A DNA stretch of 46,347 nucleotides from Candidatus Shapirobacteria bacterium (GTDB taxonomy: Bacteria; Patescibacteria; Microgenomatia; UBA12405). The stretch spans positions 1 to 46,347 of the forward strand of contig JAQTUF010000003.1 of assembly GCA_028710865.1 (NCBI GenBank), given 5' to 3'. Under the pieces are notes generated by a model. That model had not been told where the DNA came from. It did no database searches and saw only the letters and a list, made by a program, of their open reading frames with translations. Shown piece after piece: positions 23,847-31,664 of the stretch (position 1 is the first letter of the stretch; each line of letters opens with the position of its first letter). A program made the position numbers and the translations under genes.

Positions 23847-23853
23847 AAGATTG

Positions 23854-24465
23854 ATGCCAAATAATAAAGAAGGAATACCAAAACAATTAGAACAATTTCC
23901 TACAGATGGTCTTACTCTAAAAGAAGATCAACAACTAACTGACTTACTTTCAAAATGGAATGGTGGAAGAATTTCAACACCAGTTTTTACCGAACTAGCA
24001 AAAATGATTCCTCAATCTATTGTAGAATTAGTAATCTTTAGACAAAATAATGATGTATTAGAAACATTACTTATTCCCAGACCTAAAGATGATATTGTCT
24101 GGCCTGGAATGTTACACAATCCAGGTTCTGCCATTCGTAATTCAGATTTTAAAAATAATGCTCAACAACCAGAAAAAAGTTTATTTGAAAGATTACAAAA
24201 TAGTGAAGTTAAAGCACCATTTGCTTCCCCAATTTTTGTAGATCTTCATAGAGGAATAGGACAACGTGGATCCGAAGTCGCCCAAATATATTTTACAGAG
24301 ATGTTATCAGAACCTAATCAAGAAGGTTGTCAGTGGTGTCCAGTAGATCAACTTGCTCAAAATCCTAAATTTATTCAAGATCAACTCGAACATATAAAAC
24401 TTGCCGCAGAACAGTACAAAGTTTTCATTTCTTCAGATAAAACATTTCGCTCAAATTTAATATAA
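23854..24465 (+). CDS. Nudix-like / conserved hypothetical protein
   Basis: A 203-residue soluble protein. The middle (about 55-165) resembles a Nudix fold in order of strands: a hydrophobic strand IVELVIFRQ, LIPRPKDDIVWPGMLHNPGSAIR in the place where Nudix enzymes have the strand and PGG before the catalytic helix, then PFASPIFVDLHRG and EVAQIYFTEM. The catalytic box GX5EX7REUXEEXGU is not present, so hydrolase activity is doubtful. I start at ATG 23854; an in-frame TTG three bases upstream would lie before the expected transcript start. It stands as its own unit between the SAM island and the sugar genes. Confidence 0.6.
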   Translation: MPNNKEGIPKQLEQFPTDGLTLKEDQQLTDLLSKWNGGRISTPVFTELAKMIPQSIVELVIFRQNNDVLETLLIPRPKDDIVWPGMLHNPGSAIRNSDFKNNAQQPEKSLFERLQNSEVKAPFASPIFVDLHRGIGQRGSEVAQIYFTEMLSEPNQEGCQWCPVDQLAQNPKFIQDQLEHIKLAAEQYKVFISSDKTFRSNLI

Positions 24466-24484
24466 AAATATTTAGTATTTTTTT
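24464..24484 (+). terminator. Weak A/T-only terminator-like hairpin
   Basis: AAAAATA (24464-24470) and TATTTTT (24476-24482) form a 7-bp stem with a T-run after it, directly past the stop at 24465. All pairs are A-T, so strength is doubtful. Confidence 0.3.
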
Positions 24485-24515
24485 AATTTACTAATTACTT
24501 ATTCCACACCAATAG

Positions 24516-24530
24516 TCTCTTTTAAAGAGA
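24516..24530. repeat. Inverted repeat upstream of the SDR gene
   Basis: TCTCTTT and AAAGAGA are perfect inverted arms around a single T, 14 bases before the -10 box at 24545. The arms are too close for a full hairpin, which fits a dimeric protein-binding site better than a terminator. It lies where a -35 would be. Confidence 0.35.
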
Positions 24531-24544
24531 ACCTTAAAAAAAGG

Positions 24545-24550
24545 TATAAT
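24545..24550 (+). promoter_or_regulatory. -10 box of the 24578 unit
   Basis: TATAAT, 27 bases before the ATG at 24578. The leader would be about 20 bases with no SD. Confidence 0.5.
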
Positions 24551-24577
24551 TAGTCTGTAACAAAACAAATTTCAAAT

Positions 24578-25522
24578 ATGAAATATAAATTTTTAATTAC
24601 TGGTGCTTCTGGATTTATTGGTTCAGTTTTACTTAGGAAATTAATTAAAGCCGGGAATGAAACCCATATTATCTTAAGACCACAATCAAACACTTGGAGA
24701 ATTAAAGATCTTCTTTCAAAAACAACTATTCATTATTCTGATTTATCAAACGTTAGAGATCTGACCAAAATAGTCAAAAAAATTAATCCCGATATTATCT
24801 ATCACTTAGCCACTAATGGAGCTTATTCGTATCAAAAAGATGCCAACCAAATAATCCAAACTAATATTTTAGGCACTTGGAATCTACTTCAAGCCTGCAA
24901 CAGCATTAAATATCAATTATTTGTAAATACTGGCAGTTCTTCTGAATATGGCTTTAAACAATTTGCCATGAGAGAAACCGATATTGTCGAACCAGCCAGT
25001 TACTATGCTGTTACCAAATGTGCTCAAACTTTACTCTGTAGTCATATCGCCAAACAAGAAAACAGACCAATCGTTACTATTAGACCATTTTCTGTCTATG
25101 GCCCATATGAAGAACCAAAAAGATTTTTTCCTACTTTAATGAAAGCCCTATTATATAAAGAGGAAATGAATTTAGTTTCTCCAAAAACCGCCAGAGACCA
25201 AATATACATTGACGATATGGTTGATGCTTATTTAAAAATCGAGGAGCTCAAAAAAAATCCTGGAGAATATTTTAATATTGGTACTGGAACTCAATCAACC
25301 ATCAAAGAAGTAGTTGATACTGCCATCAAAATAACCAAACAAAAAACTAATTTTAAGTGGGGGAGTATGAAAAACAGATCTTGGGACACCAATGTTTGGG
25401 TAGCCGATATCTCCAAAGCTAGACAATTATTAAATTGGAATCCCAAAACTAGTCTAGAAAAAGGCATCAAATTGACTTGGGAATGGTTTCAAAAAAATAA
25501 CAAGTTTTATTTAGATAAATAA
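24578..25522 (+). CDS. NAD-dependent epimerase/dehydratase (extended SDR)
   Basis: A 314-residue extended SDR with TGASGFIG (8-15), an active-site TGSSSEYG stretch (118-125) and the catalytic pair Y143/K147 in YYAVTK, then RPFSVYGPYE and a C-terminal WNPKTSLEKGI typical of sugar-nucleotide enzymes. The size and the TGSSSEYG and Y-K elements are compatible with CDP-abequose/paratose-type 4-ketoreductases, GDP-6-deoxymannose reductase or a 4-epimerase. With rfbF, rfbG and rfbH nearby a 4-keto reduction of a CDP-sugar is attractive, but specificity is not readable. The next gene starts 22 bases on. Confidence 0.85.
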   Translation: MKYKFLITGASGFIGSVLLRKLIKAGNETHIILRPQSNTWRIKDLLSKTTIHYSDLSNVRDLTKIVKKINPDIIYHLATNGAYSYQKDANQIIQTNILGTWNLLQACNSIKYQLFVNTGSSSEYGFKQFAMRETDIVEPASYYAVTKCAQTLLCSHIAKQENRPIVTIRPFSVYGPYEEPKRFFPTLMKALLYKEEMNLVSPKTARDQIYIDDMVDAYLKIEELKKNPGEYFNIGTGTQSTIKEVVDTAIKITKQKTNFKWGSMKNRSWDTNVWVADISKARQLLNWNPKTSLEKGIKLTWEWFQKNNKFYLDK

Positions 25523-25527
25523 ACCCT

Positions 25528-25533
25528 TATAAT
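25528..25533 (+). promoter_or_regulatory. -10 box before the split transketolase
   Basis: TATAAT, 11 bases before the ATG at 25545, directly after the upstream stop. The predicted transcript leader is about four bases, again without an SD. Confidence 0.5.
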
Positions 25534-25544
25534 CAAACAGATAT

Positions 25545-26261
25545 ATGGAATTGAAATTAGATCAAAACCAAAAGAAAAATAGACGTCGACTTCTTGAAAT
25601 GATTTACAACTCGCATATGTCTCATATTGGATCCAGTCTGAGTATTATCGACATTATCGATGGTATTTATTCAATCAAAAAAAGAAACGAAAAATTTATT
25701 TTATCAAACGGCCATGCCGCTGCTGCCCTATATATAGTTTTGGAAAAATATAAATATTTAAAAAATCCCAATCTAGAAAAATTAGGAGTACATCCAGATA
25801 GAGATCCAAAAAAGGGGATTGATGTTTCCACTGGAAGTCTTGGTCAAGGATTACCTATCGCCATCGGTATGGCTCTAGCCAACAAAACTAAAAATGTCTA
25901 TTGTTTAATCTCTGATGGCGAATGTGCCGAAGGCAGTATTTGGGAAGGATTAAGAATTGTTCATGATTTAAAAATAACTAATTTAAAAATAATTGCCTCT
26001 GTAAATGGTTGGGGAGCTTATGATCCAATTTCATCAACTGACCTTGAAAAAAGATTTGCTGGATTTGGTTTTAAATTAATTAAAATTAATGGTCATGATC
26101 CAAAACAAATTATTAAAGCTTTAAAAACTAATAATAAAAATCCTACTATTATATTTGCCAAAACCATATCTACTCAACTACCTTTTTTGAAAGATCTTGA
26201 TGCTCATTACTACACTATGCAAGAATCAGATTATCAATTAGCTCAAAAAATTTTAAAATGA
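25545..26261 (+). CDS. Transketolase-like ThDP enzyme, N-terminal (PP) subunit
   Basis: A 238-residue protein equal to the PP domain of transketolase. It has SHIGSSLS (26-33) with H27, SNGHAAAAL (54-62) with H57, TGSLGQGL (96-103) and the ThDP/Mg motif SDGECAEGSIWEG (123-135) with N154 after it. The usual GDG is SDG. The start of the next gene overlaps its stop by ATGA, so both halves are made together. Split transketolases are known in bacteria and archaea; here the pair sits between an SDR and a GtrB-like GT, so a role in making an unusual sugar is more likely than in central metabolism. Confidence 0.88.
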   Translation: MELKLDQNQKKNRRRLLEMIYNSHMSHIGSSLSIIDIIDGIYSIKKRNEKFILSNGHAAAALYIVLEKYKYLKNPNLEKLGVHPDRDPKKGIDVSTGSLGQGLPIAIGMALANKTKNVYCLISDGECAEGSIWEGLRIVHDLKITNLKIIASVNGWGAYDPISSTDLEKRFAGFGFKLIKINGHDPKQIIKALKTNNKNPTIIFAKTISTQLPFLKDLDAHYYTMQESDYQLAQKILK

Positions 26262-26755
26262 CAGATTTTAGCCAAAATTTAAGACGACGTTTTGCTGATG
26301 AGGTTTATAAAGCCATGACTAAAAACAAAAATATATATTTGGTTACTGGCGACCTTGGTTATAAAATGTGGGATCAAGTCAGAAAAGATTTTCCCAAAAG
26401 GTTTATAAACACCGGAGCTGCTGAACAAAGTCTCATAGGAATTTGTGTTGGTTTAGCTCTAGAAGGGAAAATTCCTATTGCCTCTTCTATTACTCCATTT
26501 ATTCTTTACCGCCCTTTTGAAACCATCAGAAATTATATTGACCATGAAAAAATCCCCGTAAAACTGATTGGTGGTGGCCGAGATAAAGATTATCTTCATG
26601 ATGGATTTTCTCATTGGGCCGAGGAAGATAAACAGGTTATGAAAATCTTTAAAAATATAAAATCTACCTGGCCAGAAACTGCTGATGAAGTTTCCCAAAT
26701 AGTACCCAAAATACTTACTGATAACAATCCTTGGTATATCAATCTAAAAAGATAA
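26258..26755 (+). CDS. Transketolase-like ThDP enzyme, pyrimidine-domain-only subunit
   Basis: A 165-residue protein matching only the PYR domain of transketolase: TGDLGYKMW (30-38), the catalytic glutamate E56 in NTGAAEQSLIG, SSITPFILYRPFE and DGFSHWAEED (115-124) in the place of DGxTHQxxE. The normal split partner is about 310 residues because it also carries a C-terminal domain; that domain is absent, and the gene ends cleanly in a TAATG junction with the next gene, so this is not a sequencing frameshift. The domain set PP plus PYR recalls sulfopyruvate decarboxylase subunits in size. Substrate unknown. Confidence 0.85.
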   Translation: MTDFSQNLRRRFADEVYKAMTKNKNIYLVTGDLGYKMWDQVRKDFPKRFINTGAAEQSLIGICVGLALEGKIPIASSITPFILYRPFETIRNYIDHEKIPVKLIGGGRDKDYLHDGFSHWAEEDKQVMKIFKNIKSTWPETADEVSQIVPKILTDNNPWYINLKR

Positions 26756-27693
26756 TGAAGTCAACCAAAATTTCCGCTATCATAGCCTGCTACAAAGACG
26801 AAAAAGCTATCCCTATAATGCATCAGCGCCTAACTAAAGTTTTTCAAAAAATCAAAACTAATTATGAAATAATTTTTGTCAATGATGGCAGTCCTGATAA
26901 TAGTGAAGCCATTTTAAAAGATATTGTAAAAAAAGATTCCCACACTATTGCCGTTACTCATTCTCGAAATTTTAGTTCTCAAATGGCTTTTACTAGTGGT
27001 ATGGATATTTCTACTGGAGACGCTATTGTTTTTTTGGATGGAGATCTCCAAGACCCGCCAGAAATAATCGAAAAATTTTATCAAAAATGGCTTGAAGGCT
27101 ACGATGTCGTCTATGGCGTTCGCAACAAAAGAGAAGCTCCAGTTTTAATGCAATTTGCTTATAAACTTTTTTACCGAATATTCCACAAAATTTCTTATAT
27201 ATCTATTCCCCTTGATGCTGGTGATTTTTCTCTAATTGACCGTAAAGTTGTCGATGTCCTCAAAACTTTCCCTGAAAGAGATAGATTTTTAAGAGGTCTT
27301 AGAGCGTGGGTCGGCTTTAAACAGATAGGAGTCACTTATACTAGACCAGAAAGAATGTTTGGCAAAACCACCAATAATTTTTTAAAAAATTTCAATTGGG
27401 CCACCAAAGGTATTTTTTCTTTTTCCTACGTTCCCTTAAAAATGATTACTATGCTTTCTTTGGTTGTATTTGTGTTATCTATCATTGGTATGATTTACCA
27501 AATCACTGTCAGACTCGCTTTTCCTGATTCAACTCCCAAAGGTATCACCACCATCCTTGTCTCCATTCTATTTCTTGGCTCAATCCAATTGTTAGGTATC
27601 AGTATTCTTGGCGAATATATTGGTAAAATATTTGAAGAGGTTAAACAAAGACCAAAATATGTCGTTAAAAAAACATACAAGCACCAAAATTAA
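26755..27693 (+). CDS. GtrB/ArnC-like polyprenyl-phosphate glycosyltransferase
   Basis: About 312 residues, starting at the TAATG junction. Motifs: IIACYKDEKAI near the N-terminus, FVNDGSPDNS, HSRNFSSQMAFTSGMD, GDLQDPPEII, SLIDRKVVDVLK, then two C-terminal transmembrane helices and EEVKQRPKYVV. It is a paralogue of the enzyme at 10687 with the same two-helix tail and should load a sugar on undecaprenyl phosphate. The following gene begins inside its 3' end and encodes a GT-C-like polytopic protein, the expected user of a polyprenyl-phospho-sugar. An upstream in-frame ATG at 26731 lies inside the transketolase gene and is less likely. Confidence 0.9.
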   Translation: MKSTKISAIIACYKDEKAIPIMHQRLTKVFQKIKTNYEIIFVNDGSPDNSEAILKDIVKKDSHTIAVTHSRNFSSQMAFTSGMDISTGDAIVFLDGDLQDPPEIIEKFYQKWLEGYDVVYGVRNKREAPVLMQFAYKLFYRIFHKISYISIPLDAGDFSLIDRKVVDVLKTFPERDRFLRGLRAWVGFKQIGVTYTRPERMFGKTTNNFLKNFNWATKGIFSFSYVPLKMITMLSLVVFVLSIIGMIYQITVRLAFPDSTPKGITTILVSILFLGSIQLLGISILGEYIGKIFEEVKQRPKYVVKKTYKHQN

Positions 27694-30295
27694 GATCGGA
27701 ATACTGTCTTTTTTTCTTTTAATCTCTATTTGTATCATCCAAAAGGTTTATCAATTTCAAGATTTTAGCCCCACGGCTATTATTGATAATCATTCTTTAA
27801 CCCAAAACGACAACAAAATTAAATTCGAATTTAAGGCCAAATATAACCACCTAGGAACTATCGCTGCTAGACTTGACGCCACTCATAATGAAGATAAATA
27901 TAATTATATTATTTTTAGAATAAAAGATAAAAATCAAGACAATTGGTTTTATGAAAATAAATACGAAATAGATCCATCCCAATATAATCATTATTTTCCT
28001 TTTGGTTTCCCTGAAATTGACACTTCCCAAAACCAAATTTATCAAGTGGAAATCACCACCGCCAACAACAACTTAAATACTATTACTTCTGACAAAGTCG
28101 ACCACTATCCACTTTTGAGTAAATACAATTTTCCCAAATCATTTCTACTCCAAAATAAATCTGAAATACCTAAGTTTTTATTCCAAAAATTTAAATCTAT
28201 CTTAGACCATGTCAGTCTATTAAATCTCTTAGTTATATTTATAATTTCACTCATTCTTACCAAAATTCCTTTTACTAATATTTATAAAAAAATATATCAA
28301 GCCATCACTGCCAATAATCACAAAAGCATCAACCCAACTCAAAAATTGATTTTTTCTTTTCCTCTTTTTTTAGGATTAATTATTTTAATTTTATTAATTA
28401 CTGTTTTTCTTAAAAACCACACAGAATCAAATGAATGGTTTGTTTATGAAATATCTACCATTCTAACTTTTATTGGTTCTATTTTATTTTTTAATTTCTT
28501 TACCAAAATCAAACACATTACTTTCAAAAAAATTTCAATAATTTTATTTTTAATATTTTCTCTTACCAATTTCAGCTTTTGGTATATTTTTAGACTTATT
28601 AGTTTTAGATACATATTACTTATTTTTATCCTCGGTTTACTCCCATCAATAATTTTTAATAAAAAAAACCCCATATCTTTAGTCAAAAACTACATGATAA
28701 ACACTTTTTTAATTTTCAACGTTGTTTATTTCTTTATTATTGATATTGACAATCTAAAACCTTTTACATTTATAACTATCCTAGTCACTACTGCTCTTTC
28801 ATTTATTTTTTTAAAAAAATATAAATTCTCCCAACCAAAACCCCTAAAAAGCAAAATAATTGCCTTTATCCTTTTTGCCAGCATCACTATCGTAGCTTGT
28901 CTTTTCAAAAAAGATATTGAATTCCATCATTATTCCTTTTATATCGGTCCAGCCTACGAAATACTTCATCACAAAAGTCTTTTAAATGATTTTCCTTCAC
29001 AGTACGGTTATTTATCAATTCATTTTATCGCTGAATTATTAAAACCATTTGGTGTTACTTTCCAATCATTTCACATACTAAATACTTCACTATATATGGT
29101 TTACTTTTTTATCTTCTTTTTAATATATTTAAAATTAACCAAAAATCCATTACTAACTTTTATCCTGTCAACCGTCACTTCTCTCACTCAATGTATTTTT
29201 TCCATCCACAGTTTTTATCTCCCCCCATCCAGCGGTTTTCTAAGGTTTGGTCCTGGACTTATCATAATTTTATTTCTTCTTTATTTACCCAAAAAAATAA
29301 AAATTCCTCTCACCTCTCTTATTAGCTCCATAGCTCTTTTTTGGTCTATTGAAACCGCTATCTATGTTATACCTGCTTGGATATTTTTTATTTTTTACAC
29401 CAATTTTCAACAAAAAAATCATCCAATCAAAGGAATATTAAAAGACCTTTTAATATTCCTTTTAACTAGTCTTTTAATTTTTTCCCTCATTTTCACTTAT
29501 GAGTATCAACTAACCCATCAAATTCCCAATTTCAAAAATTATATCCAATTTGCCCTAATCTATAAAGACGGTTTCAGCTCCGAACTAGTCCCTTTAATTG
29601 GAAATTATTATATCGCCATAACTATTTTATTGACCGGTTTATTAATTACAAATTACTTTCTTTTCAAAAGAAAAACAGATAACTTTTTAAACACTCTCAG
29701 TTTTTTATCTATCCATAACATTGCTTTATTTAGTTATTTTGTCAGTCGATCGAATCAAAACAATCTAGTTAATATTTTTCCATTTTTACTTTTAGAATCA
29801 GTTTTTATTTGTCTTGTTGTTTACCATAGTTTTAAAATAAATTTATACAAATATTTAGCTCTCCCAATGGCAGTTTTTGTAATTCTTTTTTCAGTCAGAT
29901 GTATTCAAAATTTCACTAACAAAACTAATGTCATCAAAGTTTATCAAACAGCCCCAATGGCTATCCAACAGTATGATTTAATTAAAAATATTTATGAACT
30001 AAATTCCCAAAATGTCATTATTCTCAGCAAAAATTGGGATACCCCTATTATCTTAGACAATAAAATAGAAACAATTTTACCCTTAAATCCCAATTTAATG
30101 TCTATTCTTTTGCCCGATTACCAAGAAAAATATATTATCCCTAATTTAAACAAAATTAATATTGGCACTACTATAGTGACCAGCAATGACACTCCAGGGC
30201 TTCTCGAATTTATAGAAAAATATTATAAAATAAAACCAGTAAATCAAAACTATAACCAAGTATTTAGCTTATACACTATCGAGTCTAAAATATAA
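27659..30295 (+). CDS. Polytopic GT-C-like membrane protein sharing its N-terminal domain with the 6870-9422 protein
   Basis: About 878 residues: a signal-anchor helix (11-30), an extracytoplasmic domain (about 35-190) with FEFKAKYNHLGTIAA, YFPFGFPE (112-119), IYQVEI and LLSKYNFPKSFLLQNKSEIP, then many transmembrane helices. The loop KDIEFHHYSFYIGPAY (418-433), followed by a PSQYG motif, has the acidic and His residues expected in the first catalytic loop of GT-C enzymes. It lacks the C-terminal RELGV domain of the protein at 6870. ATG 27659 is chosen over 27608 because it makes the shared domain collinear in both proteins; it overlaps the GT2 gene by 35 bases. Probably the acceptor-side partner of the upstream GtrB-like enzyme. 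Confidence 0.7.
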   Translation: MSLKKHTSTKIKIGILSFFLLISICIIQKVYQFQDFSPTAIIDNHSLTQNDNKIKFEFKAKYNHLGTIAARLDATHNEDKYNYIIFRIKDKNQDNWFYENKYEIDPSQYNHYFPFGFPEIDTSQNQIYQVEITTANNNLNTITSDKVDHYPLLSKYNFPKSFLLQNKSEIPKFLFQKFKSILDHVSLLNLLVIFIISLILTKIPFTNIYKKIYQAITANNHKSINPTQKLIFSFPLFLGLIILILLITVFLKNHTESNEWFVYEISTILTFIGSILFFNFFTKIKHITFKKISIILFLIFSLTNFSFWYIFRLISFRYILLIFILGLLPSIIFNKKNPISLVKNYMINTFLIFNVVYFFIIDIDNLKPFTFITILVTTALSFIFLKKYKFSQPKPLKSKIIAFILFASITIVACLFKKDIEFHHYSFYIGPAYEILHHKSLLNDFPSQYGYLSIHFIAELLKPFGVTFQSFHILNTSLYMVYFFIFFLIYLKLTKNPLLTFILSTVTSLTQCIFSIHSFYLPPSSGFLRFGPGLIIILFLLYLPKKIKIPLTSLISSIALFWSIETAIYVIPAWIFFIFYTNFQQKNHPIKGILKDLLIFLLTSLLIFSLIFTYEYQLTHQIPNFKNYIQFALIYKDGFSSELVPLIGNYYIAITILLTGLLITNYFLFKRKTDNFLNTLSFLSIHNIALFSYFVSRSNQNNLVNIFPFLLLESVFICLVVYHSFKINLYKYLALPMAVFVILFSVRCIQNFTNKTNVIKVYQTAPMAIQQYDLIKNIYELNSQNVIILSKNWDTPIILDNKIETILPLNPNLMSILLPDYQEKYIIPNLNKINIGTTIVTSNDTPGLLEFIEKYYKIKPVNQNYNQVFSLYTIESKI

Positions 30296-30304
30296 AACCA
30301 AACT

Positions 30305-31600
30305 TTATCGCCCCACTGATATATATTCAAACCCTTTCTTTTTCATTTCCTTAACATCAAAAATATTTCTTCCATCTACCATAAATGGATTATTCATAAT
30401 TGACTTTATTTCGTCTAAATCTACTTCCCTAAATTCTGGCCATTCAGTCACTATTACCAAACAGTCCGATTTTTCCACTGACTTTATTAAATCATCCTCA
30501 TAAGTAATAATGTTTCCTAATATTTTTCTAGTCCCTTCTTTAGCAATTGGATCAAAAGCTTTAATATTTACCCCTCTATCTAATAATTGTTTGATTATCA
30601 TCAATGATGGTGCCTCACGGATATCATCTGTGTGCGGCTTAAAAGCCAATCCCCAAATTGTAATATTCTTTCCACTTAAATCATTACCTAACAATTTTTG
30701 AATCTTGGCTAACAATGATTGTTTCTGAGCTAAATTAGTATCTTCCACCGCCTCAAGTATAGAAAATCTTACCCCATTTTCCTGAGATATTTGAATTAAA
30801 CCCTTAACATCTTTGGGAAAACATGACCCACCATATCCTACTCCAGCGTGTAAAAACGCTTTTTTACCAATCCGTTCATCCAACATCATTCCATGGGCCA
30901 CTTCTTTAACATCAGCGCCGATTCTCTCACAAATATTGGCTATGGAGTTAATAAAAGAAATTTCAGTCGCCAAAAAAGCATTAGAAGCATATTTAATCAG
31001 TTCAGATGTCTTAGTATCAGTCAACACCATTTCCGCCTTTAATCCATCATATAAACTTTTTACTATCTCTTCAGCTCTTTTTGATCCATTACCAATCACT
31101 ATTCTATCAGGGTGTAAACAATCATAAACTGCCGTTCCTTCCCTCAAAAATTCAGGATTAGACACCACATCAAACTCACCATTATAATATTTAGAAATTG
31201 TTCTCTCTACATTTTCACCCGTCCCAATTGGCACCGTCGATTTATTAATTATCACTTTATATCCATTCATATTTTTCCCAATTATCTCTGCTGCCGATCT
31301 AACATATTCCAAATCAATTCCACCATCAGGCAACGATGGTGTTCCCACTGCAATAAATACTATCTCTGCCCATTTAATTGCCTTGGCTGCATCTAAAGTA
31401 AAAGATAATCTTTTTTGTTTTTTATTTTCCTTTACTAATTCTTCCAATCCTTGTTCATAAATCGGAATTATTCCTTTATTAAGGTTTTTAACTCTCTCTT
31501 TATCGATATCTACTCCTACTACTTCATTACCCATTTCAGCCAGACAAGTCCCTGTTACTAAACCTACATAACCAACTCCGATTACTGCTATTTTTTTCAT
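30305..31600 (-). CDS. ugd: UDP-glucose 6-dehydrogenase
   Basis: A 431-residue UDP-glucose/GDP-mannose dehydrogenase: N-terminal NAD-binding IGVGYVGLVTGTCLAEMG (7-24), INKSTVPIGTG (118-128), the active-site motif GVGYGGSCFPKD with C260, and the C-terminal UDP-binding domain with WGLAFKPHTDDIREAPS. It oxidises UDP-glucose to UDP-glucuronate. The whole fold is complete. GDP-mannose dehydrogenase is the main alternative, but GGSCFPKD and the sequence around it fit UGD/TuaD. It has a strong own promoter (31609-31637) and a nearly leaderless start. Confidence 0.92.
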   Translation of the reverse strand: MKKIAVIGVGYVGLVTGTCLAEMGNEVVGVDIDKERVKNLNKGIIPIYEQGLEELVKENKKQKRLSFTLDAAKAIKWAEIVFIAVGTPSLPDGGIDLEYVRSAAEIIGKNMNGYKVIINKSTVPIGTGENVERTISKYYNGEFDVVSNPEFLREGTAVYDCLHPDRIVIGNGSKRAEEIVKSLYDGLKAEMVLTDTKTSELIKYASNAFLATEISFINSIANICERIGADVKEVAHGMMLDERIGKKAFLHAGVGYGGSCFPKDVKGLIQISQENGVRFSILEAVEDTNLAQKQSLLAKIQKLLGNDLSGKNITIWGLAFKPHTDDIREAPSLMIIKQLLDRGVNIKAFDPIAKEGTRKILGNIITYEDDLIKSVEKSDCLVIVTEWPEFREVDLDEIKSIMNNPFMVDGRNIFDVKEMKKKGFEYISVGR

Positions 31601-31608
31601 ATAAAGAC

Positions 31609-31637
31609 ATTATAATTGAAATCCAAAAGTTTACCAA
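31609..31637 (-). promoter_or_regulatory. ugd promoter
   Basis: Minus strand: -35 TTGGTA (31637-31632), a 17-base spacer and perfect -10 TATAAT (31614-31609), 8 bases before the ATG at 31600. Transcription would start within about two bases of the start codon. Confidence 0.7.
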
Positions 31638-31650
31638 GCTCTTAAAGTTA

Positions 31651-31656
31651 TATAAT
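31651..31656 (+). promoter_or_regulatory. -10 box of the LtaS-like gene
   Basis: TATAAT, 8 bases before the GTG start at 31665. Predicted leaderless start with GTG. The -35 region overlaps the ugd promoter on the other strand. Confidence 0.55.
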
Positions 31657-31664
31657 AAACATCA

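Noticed and set aside
24516..24530. Intrinsic terminator at TCTCTTTTAAAGAGA
   Set aside because: The arms leave no room for a loop unless the stem shrinks to five pairs, and no T-run follows; listed only as an inverted repeat.
26258..26755. A frameshifted or truncated transketolase
   Set aside because: Both halves have clean starts and stops joined by ATGA and TAATG overlaps, and no remnant of the missing C-terminal domain is found in any frame after 26755, where the GT2 starts at once.
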